64,000 nt of DNA, taken from assembly GCA_944472135.2 (NCBI GenBank), contig OX235270.1, positions 140,011,632 to 140,075,631 of the forward strand, written 5' to 3'. The notes under the pieces are model-generated. The model worked only from the letters and a program-made list of their open reading frames with translations. It was not told the DNA's origin and did no database searches. Shown here piece after piece: positions 53,416 through 63,904 of the stretch (the first letter of the stretch is position 1; every line of letters starts with the position of its first letter). The position numbers and the translations under genes are program-made. The DNA is from Trichobilharzia regenti. Lineage: Eukaryota; Platyhelminthes; Trematoda; Strigeidida; Schistosomatidae.

Positions 53416-55190
53416 AAATGGGGAATATTGAACGAAAATAAACGAAGATTTTGAAAATATGAAAGAAGACAAGGACTGAATTCATCTGCAGTTGAAGACA
53501 GTATCAACTAACAGTTTCCTTCAATCGATTCCTAGCGTTTGGAATACAAACTGTAACCAGGCAATTCATAATTACATACGTAGAGCGATAGATTGACGGC
53601 GTATTTTACACCAACTCCTCGTGACATTTCAAGAAATTCACCCTTTTCCATATAACATGACTCTTTTAATAAGGAGTTTTCACAGAATACGTGAAAGTCT
53701 GCCCAGCCACCTAAATCAATTCAGCCTCACAAACGCAACGATAAAATTATCTCTTTATACCAGACAGGTAAAATCACATCCCACTGTTACATAAAATGTT
53801 GAGCCACCTATGACAAACGAAGAAATTCTAAACTACACGATTTTAGTCTTCGATTATCATCAAATTTAACCTACTCAGTGTCACAGCCGTTAAGAAGGAA
53901 GAAAGAAATAGTTGCACAGTAGACGCATTTTTCTTCATACGAATGCCTTTCATGATAAGAACATTGACAACAAGTGCATAAATGAGGGGTTAACTTTTCA
54001 TCTCGAATTGATCTTTGTGTAGAACGAACGTCTGAGTGATTCACATTTAGTCGACATTCCACATATCATCTGTATGTTTATCAAAATGAAGAAATATCCA
54101 AGTTCATAGAATATACATTACATGAAGAAATAGTTTTGTGACAGCCACTCCAATCTATTTATTCGACACTGCATTTTCCAGGTCGATCATGTTAAACACA
54201 CAACGGTCATCTAACCAACATTGCCGAATGAGATGAATTATGCAGAAGTGACAATGTCACTATCCCTTATGAAATTATTCATGATCACGATTCTGCCCTT
54301 TAGTTCAGCAAAATCAATAAATAAATGAATAGATGAGTATTCTTTAGAGGAAAGTGAGAGTATGCTTGAAGGCGAGTTTACGTTCCATTTAACGATATCA
54401 ACTTTTAACATTTACTAAGTTCAGAGAGACGAGTGACTTCGACTTACTTTTGAAGGAAGACTCATTGCATATGTCAACATCTGAGGGATAATGTGAGAGT
54501 AGAATTTTGGCACAGTGATTCAATATATATAACTGCTTGCCTTCTTCATGAATAATTCACTGCCATTTATACTGCGATCAGTGTATTCCACAGACTTCAT
54601 CATTCGCCTTGCTGCATACTCTCATTCCCCTCTGCTGTGTTCCACTGGACGTGTTCAGAGTTGATTTGATGGATAAAGATTCAACGATCAACTGTTCTCT
54701 TCATCCAGTTGTATTACTATTTAGTATTTTTACTCTATTAGATTTCATTAGTGCAAACTAATCCAACATAACTCATAAAATAATAATTGTTGATTTAATA
54801 ATAATATATGTCACCTGACAGTGTCTTTTAATTATTATTTATAGCCAAGCATATCACAGAAGCTGAGAAATATTATTCTTCATTCAACTAGAAACTTGAA
54901 TTCCCCTCGCTTGTCAGCAACCATAACCTACTGCAGATGTGAATGTTGGAATGACAAGGAAAAATACTTCACCGCTGAAAAGTCCTTTGAAATGGTAATT
55001 GAATATCGCGCCGGCGTAATATCTTTAAAGTGACTACTGTTTACATGCTGAGATTAAGCAGCTATCTCATTTAGGCCTGATATGACTTTTCATACAAGAC
55101 AAGAGACCAATACACTCAAATATTTATTACTATATTCCACCCCTATCATTTCACATTTAGCAATGACCATGTGGATGGCAAAACTACTGA
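53416..55190. other. Intergenic stretch without recognised genes
   Basis: AT-rich; no gene, tRNA or repeat family recognised. The small minus frame at 53871-54062 (with CTCCQCSYHERHSYEEKC) has a cysteine-rich look but no assignable family. Confidence 0.45.
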
Positions 55191-55194
55191 TATG

Positions 55195-55380
55195 TGTTTG
55201 AATAAAGCAAGAACAACAACAGTGTGGTTTGTGCAGAATAATATGATATTATCACTGCTTATGTCGTCGGCTTCTAATCATCTCAGCTGCTTGAAGCCTC
55301 AATAAATTATGAGGTTTATTTACAGAAACGTTTTAACATGCAAATTTTTCACTGTGTCAGTTGACAGAAGGAAAGTGCCA
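55195..55380 (-). repeat. PLE end, inverted relative to 57371-57590
   Basis: GTGGTTTGTGCAGAATAATA, GTCGTCGGCTTCTAATCATC, CAGCTGCTTG and TCAGTTGACAGAAGG are the reverse complement of blocks at 57390-57545, where the core reads GAGCTGATGAAAAGCCTACG then AAATAATC. Contains a decayed CTGATGA...GAAA hammerhead-like arrangement on the minus strand. Confidence 0.7.
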
Positions 55381-56225
55381 TTTCTTTAACATTACCATGC
55401 ATCACCTAGAAGATGGTGCTCTTCAGAGGTCAATTTACCGAAAGCTGATATAGAATGGACAAATAGCTATAAACGAGCACCAGTCAAGACTCTGTGCTGT
55501 AGAACGAGGAGAATATGCTCTGCAAGGAACCTAGAAGAAGAAGGATTTATGATTCTCGAAAAGGTGTTGAAAAACAACGGTTATCCTCAAAGATTCATTA
55601 ACAAATATGGATGATGTGAAGGTTCATATATCAAACAAATCATGATATGATTATAAGCAATAATTTGTGCTCAAAACGTCATCAGTAAACATTACTATAT
55701 AACACTGTGAGACTTTATCAAAACAAAATTTACCCGTAATGGAATTACACTCTACCACAGTGCACAAGTTTTATTCTTATATCAATCAAACAAATCACAG
55801 TTGAAAAAATCCTGTCTTCACTCAACTAGATTTTAAAGGTGCAAACATTGCAGCAATGGTCAACAGAAGATTGAGTACGTCACTAGCCAAAGCCCATCCT
55901 GCAGTTAAGTTTGTTGCTGTCCATTGAACAACATGCTCCTTGGTGCAGTCAAAAGTCAACATATATCCTTCACATGTTAAATCCAACTGTGTAAACTAAT
56001 TTGCGTGGGGGCAGTTACATTGAGAGAACAGAAAAAGGGCACGCAGCAGATTTTCTCAACATGTGCTAAAAAGCCAACGTCTCAAGGGAAGAAACTCTTA
56101 TAATAGCGCTATTACCAGACACCTCCTCGGTAAGGGTCATGAGGTGGAAATCGCGGAATCCTTTAAAATTATCAATAGGCAAATGAGCTCGATTCTTCTA
56201 TGAAACGCTTGAAACCGAATTTATG
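55380..56225 (+). mobile_element. PLE-13, interrupted by a 142-bp mini-unit
   Basis: Plus strand: near 55400 MHHLEDGALQRSIYRK, then EKVLKNNGYPQRFINKYG; after the mini-unit, residues KGANIAAMVNRRLSTSLAKA and the region of CxxxC/GIY-YIG remnants near 56000-56060 (YIERTEKG-like), and 56130-56220 GHEVEIAESFKIINRQ with a decayed C-terminus. Closest in sequence to PLE-12. Many frame breaks. Confidence 0.82.
55643..55784 (+). mobile_element. 142-bp PLE terminal mini-unit, copy 2, with 13-bp target duplication
   Basis: Begins TGATATGATTATAAGC, includes the hairpin AAGC/GCTC then AAAACGTCATCAG, and ends TTATTCTTATATCA. Flanked by the perfect direct repeat ATCAAACAAATCA (55630-55642 and 55785-55797). 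Removing unit plus one repeat rejoins PLE-13. Same length as 36869-37010. It has no coding capacity, so it moved as a small RNA or DNA unit using another element's enzymes. Confidence 0.88.
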
Positions 56226-56457
56226 TGTTCATAAATAAGCAGTGATTAGTTGTTCCTTGCCTTGGTAACTGGATGTCTTTATTCTGTCTTTTTCTTACGT
56301 AATCTACGGCGTTAATCTCACCTCTCCGATACAATGTGATTCTGATCGTCTCTTGATCCTATGATTTCAGTTGAACTCAGTATGTTATTACCTAATTTAT
56401 TAGTTACTCAGCACCTTACGCATCCGTCATCTTTATTGCGTAGCTCCCTTACCATTG

Positions 56458-57310
56458 TATTTATTATTATTATATCCTTTAGTTCCTAGAGGAACATTGG
56501 GCTTCAGCTGTGCACCTGCATTACCTTCTGTTTTCTGCCAACTTTTTCACCCCGCTCCAGGTCTGCCCACATGCTTTCATCTCCACCTCACATGACCTCC
56601 TCCATGTCACCTTTGCACTGACGACCAACTCGACGCTTCCCTTTCGGGTTCCACTCAAGCAATGGCTTGTCTAGTGATGTCACTTGATGGTTTCCCCAGA
56701 GTATGGCCAATCCATCTCCACTTCTTCCTGCATATTTGTTGCACAATCGGTTCCTGATTGGTTCGCTCCCAGAAATCTTTGTTGCTGATCTTTTCTGGCC
56801 GTCTGATCTTGAGTGTTGAGCGAAGACTGCTGTTAATGAAGGTTTGAAGTTTGTTTGAGATGCTCTTTATGACGCGCAGTGCAAGTCTCTGATCCGTATA
56901 GTAGCACTGACTGGCTTCACATTGGAGTTGAAATTCCGGATCTTATTTTGATGCTGAGTGCTGTTGACCTCCACACAGATTTGAGAGTAATAAAAGCTTG
57001 TCTTGCTTTTCCGATTCTGGCTTTGATATCCTCGTCAGTTCCGTCCGCCTGTAGTTGAAACGATGCTTCCCTGGTAGGTGGGTAGGTGAAGGAGGTTGTT
57101 TCTTTCAGGTTCCTCCCATTTATACTGGCTGATTGTTGTCTGTTGTTGTTGTTGTTTGTGTTGGTGTTGGCCAGGAATCTTCATCGCCTCTGTTTTATCT
57201 ATGTTCACTTGAAGTCCTATCTTCTGTGGATGCCTGTTCTGTCTGCTTGTTGCTTTTCACTTGCACATCTTCCAGTTTGTGGCAAATCAGACATATACCA
57301 TTGTATGCAT
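56458..57310 (-). mobile_element. RTE-2 copy H, C-terminal part and 3' end
   Basis: Minus strand: 3' end GCCCAATGTTCCTCTAGGAA with (AAT)n tail at 56458-56475; reverse frame blocks DEDIKARIGKARQAFITLKS-like, SIKIRISTPM-like, and near 57310-57240 the region with TNWKMCK..ATSRQN. Ends near 57310 right after the region where the catalytic box would be (GTATATGTCTGATTTGCC). Truncated and frame-broken. Confidence 0.83.
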
Positions 57311-57347
57311 AAATTTAATTTGTTTAAGGCTGAATTGCCTGGGTAAA

Positions 57348-57371
57348 AACTATATATATATATATATATAA
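57348..57371. repeat. (TA)n microsatellite
   Basis: Uninterrupted TA repeat next to the RTE-2 copy H end. Confidence 0.9.
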
Positions 57372-57595
57372 TTACGAATCTTCTGTCAACTGAAATTACG
57401 TAAAATTCGCAAGTATGTTAAAACTTTCCTCTACATAAACGTCATAATTTATTTAGCCTGTAAGCAGTTGAGCTGATGAAAAGCCTACGAAATAATCAAT
57501 GATGGTACCATATTATTCTGCACAAACCACACTGCTGTTGTTCATGCTTGATTCAAATTCATTAAGGGGAATAAATGCATGAAGATATAGATATT
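57372..57595 (+). repeat. PLE end with CTGATGA motif
   Basis: Matches 55195-55380 inverted and the tail of PLE-12 (49830-49960). Contains GAGCTGATGAAAAGCCTACG followed by AAATAATC, i.e. CTGATGA then GAAA spaced as in a hammerhead, but stem II is not convincing. Ends AAGGGGAATAAATGCATGAA. Confidence 0.6.
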
Positions 57596-57727
57596 TATCT
57601 TATGATTGTATTCAGAAGATTTTTCATTCAATGCGCACCATCACTGACGATTAATAATTGTCGATAGTATGGTCGCCAGTAAAATGCAATGAATGCCTTC
57701 TACTGGAATTTCAGAGAGTATTGACTT

Positions 57728-57790
57728 GAGGTTATCTGGTGGATAGTGACTAGCAGTGGAATCAAGGATGCGCATTTCGTCTACTGGATA
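57728..57790 (-). mobile_element. Sm-alpha fragment (minus)
   Basis: The reverse complement reads GACGAAATGCGCATCCTTG then ATTCCACTGCTAGTCACTATCC. The GAAA and stem III are intact but the CTGACGA half is missing. Confidence 0.8.
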
Positions 57791-57960
57791 ACGCTTTGGC
57801 TGGAATTCGAAACTATAGGCACTGGGTTCGAGCCTTGGTGAGGACATCCTCATTCACCAAGAAATAAAGGATGACGAGTTCGAATAGGGCAAAATACGTA
57901 TCTTGGCTTGATTCCACTGCTAGTCACCATCCACCAATGAAAATCCTAATTACAGGCCCA
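57791..57960 (+). mobile_element. Sm-alpha-like SINE with degenerate hammerhead (plus)
   Basis: GGCACTGGGTTCGAGCC is a good box B; then GATGACGAGTTCGAATAGGG, CAAAATACGTATCTTGG and GATTCCACTGCTAGTCACC. The core retains GATGACGA but GAAA reads CAAA. Head-to-head with the minus fragment, the same arrangement that frames the H2A pseudogene at 13.7-14.2 kb. Confidence 0.8.
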
Positions 57961-58373
57961 GACATCATCGAAGCATGTGCACAAGAAGCTGAGATGTCAA
58001 CCTGAGATCAAGCCCTTCGGTCCTAAAATTCACTTAAATAAGTATTGACTAGAGTTTAAAAACTGTTGATGCGGCCATGGAACTTCAGAAATGGTCAAGT
58101 AAGCACAATACTATTTTAAATTTCACATGCGATGAGAAAATAACTTTTCTATTCAAAACTCCTAGCAACCATTTCATCCAATGACTATATCCAGATAGAA
58201 TTTAAGCCAATCAAATATTGACCAATCAAAATTTGAGCATAAACTCTAAATACTTCGTTAGATTAAAAAATGTTTGATAACAAACATAAAATAACAATCT
58301 TACAGCTATTGTATCGCCTAGCCGATATACTTGTCGATGACTGTCGATGATTGTCTAGCTTGACATTCACTCC

Positions 58374-60332
58374 ATGACAAGTTTACACTATCCACACTTA
58401 AATTATTCCCTTGAGTCACAAGGCTCCGAATTCATTGAAAAGGAACACAAGTCAACTAGCGATGATAATGTTTGTTTAGCTCCACTGCACCGCTATGTAC
58501 ATATGAATGATTCTGCAAATACACAAATATTCACTTTTCTATTACTTCCACACCTTTTATGCGGTCTAGTTGATTTTGTTGAAACCAAAGTATTTCACTA
58601 TGCTGAACACGATTGGTTTGTACGATTCGAACGAACAGATACACATTTGGGATTTTTCTTGGAACTACTTGTACCAAAATATGAAGAGTGTGAAAATTTA
58701 TATATGACATCAACACACTCAACAACAACAACGACAACAGCGACTGTAACAAACAAATTAAAGCATAAATTAAACAAACGTCCTACACAATGGAAAACTA
58801 TTACTGTAGACTTTGAATTTACTATAAGAAATCGTGGAATATTTAGTCAAAACGAGTGTTTTTCTCGATTAAATTGTACATTTACACAGAATGATTTTAG
58901 GCATGGACGTAAAAATGTTATCGATTTGGCGGCATTATCTTCGAAACGTTTTTTATTCGATGATGGTAGGTGTATCATAGAGCTTGGATTACGTAATCCT
59001 CATGTTACTATAAAGCTACAAGCTCAACAGACCAAAGATCCAACTAATGAACTACCACTTAGTAAAAACATAAACAGATCACGTCATCCTAATCCTATAG
59101 TACTTAAACGAATGGATAATACAACATTCACACTACCGAATACTATTCATTTTGAAACGGATAAATTTTTCTATGCTGATGATTTATGGATATTGACAAT
59201 TGATGTTGAACCGTATCGTGATTTGTCGACAAATCTCGACTTGAACATTGACGAGAATCAAGATCTTTGCGTAGATGTTGAAGTGTGCTTAGTAAAGCAA
59301 ACATCTCAGAGAAATTATAATTATGCATGTAACGAAAGTGAAAAACCACTGGGAACACATTGGATTCATTTAACGTGTAATGCATATTTACCTGGTGAAT
59401 GTAACACCGGACTGATGGACTTCTACATAGGATCACATGGATGGCCGTTGAAAGCGCATTGTTGTAAATTCGATGAATTAAGGCATCAACAGATAGACCA
59501 AAGTCGTAGAGATAGTCTACGATGTGATTCCAGTGAATATTCAGGGAAAAGAAGCAAAAGTTCAGCATTGGCTTTTTTACTAAGTACAGTTTCATCAAAT
59601 TTCAGTATTACTCTAGAAATGGTATTGTATGAGCAGTTAACAGTTGTTAATTTTCCTATAAATAGTTTTGAGAATTCTATTGATACAGACAGTTGTATAA
59701 TAACCGATCCAATGCAATTACACTGGAGATTGTTTATGAACTCTTCATCTCGTTTAGTGCGACTAGGTCTTTTGCAAGAGCATAAAAGGCATGTGGAACA
59801 TCAGACACAAGGAGCGAGTGGTGGTAGACGATCACCAAAGAAATATGCTAAACAGTATTATCCTGAGTTGGTCAACATACCCAGTGGTTATATGAGTCTA
59901 GTTGGCTGTAAACTGCGTATTCGTAGTTGTCATACGGACAAAAATCATTCCAGCCATACTATTGAACCTGTGGGTAAAGAAATTTTACACATAATGTCCA
60001 CCAAGTCAGATGTATATGAGGAAGCATTAGCACACGCAAATCATCATCAGCAACACAACTATACAAATCATGCACAAGATAATTTGAATATTTTTCTAAT
60101 TGACTATTTATCGCATAATTTATTGAAAAGTGAAGTTACAGAACTATGGAGAGATCTGTGTAATAGTGGAACAGTCGACATAAGTATTAGAGATTCAAAA
60201 CACTTGTATAGAAAAGCTAATCAAATCAGTATTGGACAAGTGGCGATGGAAATAACACGTCAAGAAGTAAGTGAGATTGATAATATTTATGATGTTACTT
60301 TTTCATTTTCTTTTCATGGTCGGCAACTTTAG
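58374..60332 (+). CDS. Uncharacterised 652-aa protein, MATH/TRAF-C-like N-terminal region
   Basis: The only intact long frame in the window. The start is bounded by an in-frame TAG at 58356-58358, so this ATG is the first possible within a single exon, though an AG just before 58359 leaves a spliced upstream exon possible. Residues about 66-206 follow the beta-sandwich pattern of MATH (TRAF-C) domains: DWFVRF (80-85), HLGFFLELLV (91-100), an insert rich in Thr (113-125), WKTITVDFEFTIRN (140-153), then F..F...G (about 170-178), VIDLAAL and FLFDDGRCIIELGL (193-206). A second, weaker unit may begin at IHFETDKFFYADDLWILTID (258-277). The C-terminal half is unassigned. No signal peptide or transmembrane segment is evident. 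Adaptor or ubiquitin-ligase substrate-binding function would fit a MATH protein but is inference. Base composition is host-like and there is no TE motif. The nearest poly(A)-signal-like sequence is AATAAT at about 60440. Confidence 0.85.
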   Translation: MTSLHYPHLNYSLESQGSEFIEKEHKSTSDDNVCLAPLHRYVHMNDSANTQIFTFLLLPHLLCGLVDFVETKVFHYAEHDWFVRFERTDTHLGFFLELLVPKYEECENLYMTSTHSTTTTTTATVTNKLKHKLNKRPTQWKTITVDFEFTIRNRGIFSQNECFSRLNCTFTQNDFRHGRKNVIDLAALSSKRFLFDDGRCIIELGLRNPHVTIKLQAQQTKDPTNELPLSKNINRSRHPNPIVLKRMDNTTFTLPNTIHFETDKFFYADDLWILTIDVEPYRDLSTNLDLNIDENQDLCVDVEVCLVKQTSQRNYNYACNESEKPLGTHWIHLTCNAYLPGECNTGLMDFYIGSHGWPLKAHCCKFDELRHQQIDQSRRDSLRCDSSEYSGKRSKSSALAFLLSTVSSNFSITLEMVLYEQLTVVNFPINSFENSIDTDSCIITDPMQLHWRLFMNSSSRLVRLGLLQEHKRHVEHQTQGASGGRRSPKKYAKQYYPELVNIPSGYMSLVGCKLRIRSCHTDKNHSSHTIEPVGKEILHIMSTKSDVYEEALAHANHHQQHNYTNHAQDNLNIFLIDYLSHNLLKSEVTELWRDLCNSGTVDISIRDSKHLYRKANQISIGQVAMEITRQEVSEIDNIYDVTFSFSFHGRQL

Positions 60333-60478
60333 CCGCTTCGCATGCGATTCAAGTGATAACTGGGTTGGTAACATTTAGGAAGGAAGATAAGTGTTTGGCC
60401 AAGCCATAAGTATTTTTGTATCTGCCTTTACTAGCTTAATAATAGTGCTTTTATTTGATTCATGAATGTCATATTTGC

Positions 60479-60662
60479 GTTGGTGGCACAGGGGTTAAGA
60501 CGCTAGCAGACCATGCACATAGTTGGGAGTTCGATCTTCAGCCACCGACACACACACCTGGCCTGCTAAATTTGGGCCGCCGATATTATATGCTGAAAGT
60601 TCCATACTTGTGACAAAAATATTGTGTGGAACCGAGCTATAATAATGAAAATAAAAAAATGA
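60479..60662 (+). mobile_element. SINE-S copy 3, diverged
   Basis: Head GCGTTGGTGGCACAGGGG (box A), GGGAGTTCGATCTTC (decayed box B), CACACCTGGCCTGC, AAATTTGGGCCGCCGAT, GTGGAACCGAGCTATAATAA and an A-rich end. It lies about 150 bp downstream of the host gene stop codon and could be inside its 3' UTR. Confidence 0.82.
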
Positions 60663-62085
60663 TACAATGCAGGCACATGAAGAAGACTCCATGCGTTAAT
60701 CCTAACTTCCGACAATACAAGAATCTGTATGCCTAGTTGAGAATCTAGACATCATGATACTGTCCGAAAAATGAGTGGTTAGGGTTTCCATGCGATCTCT
60801 TTTATCAGAATTATTATTTAATAGAAGCTTCGATAAATTATCGCACACATACACAGCTCTCACCCCGCATTTTCATCATCAGAGTGATTCAAGCAGTCAA
60901 TTTCCTGCGTAACACCGCCTGTTAACAGAATAAATTTCACAAGGGAATCAATTTATTAATTATTGAGGTGGAAAACAATATTTTCTTCAGTTACCGATAG
61001 GGTTTCAAATTCATCTTAAGATTTTTAATTAGAATGGAGTTTTGTTTTTTATTTAACGCTAAAGTGTATTCAGAATACAATCTGTTATTTTATATATAAT
61101 CGTTTATACAATGAAATTCAGTTCGTATTTAATTGGTTGAAAAAAGACAAACTCAAGAGCTATAAAACTGTTCGTTAGAATAATTTGCCCTGCTATTATT
61201 GTCATTATTATTATTAGTATTATTATAACTTGAGGAAAGCTGAAAAACTTTATGATCAACAACATAGCTTGATTACCGGAAGTGTATACCACTAAATTCA
61301 CTTTTCATGATCAATTTTTCAAATATAATAGATAATCAATAACTCCATAAATCATGTGCAGCTGAGAAAATTGTATCTGGGATAGAATGATGCGATTTAT
61401 TTATTTTAGATTGAAAACAACAAGAAGTTCAGCAAAGATGACGATCTTTTCGGCGATTTCATTCTCAGAAGCTGTAAAATCGTATTTGTGTAGATTAATT
61501 TACATGGATACAATTCTTATTTATTTAATTCCATATAGTAACGAAGGAGATAATAATTTTCAATTTGATATGAAAGTTTGAAGGTATGAATATAGATTAC
61601 AAGGGGCTTAGAGACAAGATTGCATAGGATTAGAAAACATTTACAACGTATGCAAAATTAATATTTGATAACTGAAGAAATAAGAGTTTTAAAGGTGAAT
61701 AAAAGGTGATAGTTGTTTTCAACTTGATATGAATTACAAGAGGCTTAGAGACAAAAATTACGTAGGGATAGAACGAATTATAGATGTGAACAAAATGAGC
61801 ATGGAAATAAATTGAAATAATAATAATTTTCAACTTGAAATGTAAGTTAGGTGGTGTGAATATAGATAGATTACAAGAGGCATAGAAACAAAAAATTACA
61901 CAGGATTAGAATATAATTGTAAAATTGTTATTCTAAACTGATTACAAGTGTGATCTGGAGGAGCATGGAATAAATAAATAACTGATTTTATAACCGAAAA
62001 AATGGGATGAATTGAATGAAGAGAAAGGGAGAAAAATACACAAAAATAACAAAACAAAAAAAACTGAAGGATGAGGGGACGTACC
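60663..62085. other. AT-rich intergenic stretch
   Basis: No gene supported. Between 61580 and 61990 a diverged motif (ATAGATTACAAGAGGC.TAGA and ACAAAATT..ATAGGATTAGAA) recurs about three times at 100-160 bp spacing (61590, 61730, 61865), a degenerate tandem repeat. Confidence 0.5.
61585..61935. repeat. Degenerate tandem repeat, about 3 units
   Basis: The block ATTACAAG(A/G)GGC(T/A)TAGAGACAA followed by TAGGATTAGAA and then ATTTTCAACTTGA recurs near 61597-61632, 61733-61770 and 61870-61912. Unit length is irregular (about 135 bp). No coding potential. Confidence 0.6.
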
Positions 62086-62460
62086 GAACTAGGTGCATGG
62101 TAGTTGTAAAGGCTGGACTAGTTTCTTTTGAACACACAGCTCCGGCTTTTCGATGCATATGGTGAGAGCTTCCGCAGTACAAAGAATTCGGATACACACT
62201 GCCTTTGGCAGATTTTTGTTTACTTTGTAAACGACTCTAAATGATGAGTCGGTTGAGATTCTGTGACAGGTATTTACGGGGTGTTCAGTTATTGTGCTTC
62301 TGATTGAACCAGTGCCTTCTCTTTGTAGCCATGCTGGATAATGTTCTCCAACATGTTTTGATAGGACCCGCATAGAACGAACTATATACCTAGCTCCGCA
62401 AGAGCAGGTGAATTGATATATACACATCGAAGTGGTCGTATGCGGAAGTCTGTCCTTCCA
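62086..62460 (-). mobile_element. PLE-14, GIY-YIG end
   Basis: Minus strand, one open frame: CIYQFTCSCGARYIVRSMRV (GIY-YIG entry with Cys pair, GARYIV for the usual GYIG), LSKHVGEHYPAWLQREG, HPVNTCHRISTDSSFRVVYK, LCTAEALTICIEKPELCVQK and the end PLQLPCT. Upstream RT is absent (cut near 62460). Close in sequence to PLE-6 and the 4.1-4.4 kb fragments. Confidence 0.87.
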
Positions 62461-62635
62461 TTTATTTTAAACAATTCTTATTCCTTATTTAGTATTGCCT
62501 AATTGTATGATTTTCTCTGGAACGTAGATCTTTTCGGAGGATGATTGTTTATTGTCAGTAATGTACAAGAATAGTGATTCTGTAGTCCGAAAGTGAAAAA
62601 GTTCCCTCCAAGTAGTGACTGATTACTACTATTAT
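62461..62635. other. Short intergenic stretch
   Basis: Nothing recognised. Confidence 0.4.
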
Positions 62636-63490
62636 TATTATTATTATTCCCTTGGGTTCCGTGTGGAGCTTAGGGCTTCAACAAGACATCTCATTTTCAT
62701 CCATTCTCTGCTATCCTCTTCACCTGATTCCACGGTTGACCACAATCCGTCATCTCCTTCAACTCGCACGATCTCCTCCATGTTACCGTCCCACTGATGG
62801 CCCCCACTTATCTCTTCCCATTGGGATTCCACTCGAGCGATGGCCTGCATTGAGTGTGATGTCATTCGATGGCCTCCCTCCTATATGTATGTCCGTGCGT
62901 CGGTGGCACAGTGGTTAGGACTCTCGCCGACCATGCACATGGTCCGAGGTTCGAGCCCACGCCGGCGCACACCTGATATCTATGGTCAGCCTGCAAAATT
63001 TGGGCTACCGATATCCATGCTGAAAATTCCATACTTGTACCAAAAATACGGTGTGGAATCAAGCTGTAAATCAAAAAAAAAATAAATAAAAAATATCCAT
63101 TCCCTATTACATATTTGTTGAGCGATCAACTCCTGGTTGGTTTGTTCCCAGCCATCCAAAGTCCCTTGTTACTAGTTCTTTCTGGCCAGTAATTTGATCT
63201 TCAGTGTGGAGCCAGAGAAGTCAGTTTTCGGTAAAAGCCTGTAACTGACTGTCAGAAATCCTTTTCATGACACGCTGGCTATGTTTCTGACCCCTGTCGA
63301 AGAAGTGACTGACTGATTTCACATTTGTGTTGAACAGAATCCGAATCTTGTTCCTTGTGATGCTGAGGTGGAGTGCAAAAGATTTCCAAACTGGTTTCAC
63401 GTTGATGAAGGTGTGTGTATCTTGCCTCTCCGAATCTGTCTAACCTACTTTGACGTTTTCGTCCACTCCGCCTGTAGTTGATAAGTGAAG
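62636..63490 (-). mobile_element. RTE-3 copy, C-terminal part, split by a SINE
   Basis: Minus strand: (AAT)n tail 62636-62646, 3' end GCCCTAAGCTCCACACGGAA, C-terminal blocks (62865-62650: ARVESQWEEISGGHQWDGN, EALSSTRNPRE) and, beyond the SINE, 63430-63100 with INVKPVWKSF, LRITRNKIRILFNTNVKSV-like and a decayed ETW region. The SINE-S at 62893-63085 interrupts it. Related to the copies at 27090 and 37095. Confidence 0.83.
62893..63085 (+). mobile_element. SINE-S copy 4, well preserved, inserted in RTE-3
   Basis: Head GTGCGTCGGTGGCACAGTGG (box A), TCCGAGGTTCGAGCCCACGC (box B), CACACCTGATATCTATGG, CAAAATTTGGGCTACCG, tail GTGTGGAATCAAGCTGTAAA and an A-rich 3' end. Nearly the same as 42289-42482; the two differ at only a few positions on reading, so this SINE has been active recently. 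Confidence 0.9.
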
Positions 63491-63900
63491 GATGATTGAT
63501 TAGTGAGAGTCTAAAATTTCATGTCATATTGTTGAGAACCGAGCTGATGACGTAATATAAAAGGTTTATTTTTAATAATAATAATGATTTACTTTATTCC
63601 AAAAACAGTACCTGTGATACAGAATGGAATTTTCAGCATTAATCACCATATTACTGCACCTAATTTCCTCAAATTATAAATAAAATTAATCGCACAGAAA
63701 ATTTTCCAAATTTACATGCAGCAAATAAAATGGAAATATTGATAATAGTGATAACAGCTAAGGTAATAATAATAATACAAGGGAAAATTACCGTGAGCTT
63801 GTTTCACACAGTATTGTCAATGCGGTATAGAAATCCTAAGATGTTTAAAAATGTTGAATATAATGTTCTCTTTACATGACATGGTGAGGGGAAAAACAAA
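63491..63900. other. AT-rich intergenic stretch
   Basis: No gene or repeat recognised; short ATA-rich patches near 63570 and 63755. Confidence 0.45.
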
Positions 63901-63904
63901 GATT

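Noticed and set aside
59143..59598. Minus-strand frame of 151 codons inside the host gene
   Set aside because: Shadow of the plus-strand 652-codon frame; no motif and poor composition.
62893..62965. A tRNA gene at the head of SINE-S
   Set aside because: Boxes A and B are good, but the variable region and anticodon arm do not close properly and the body of a SINE follows directly.
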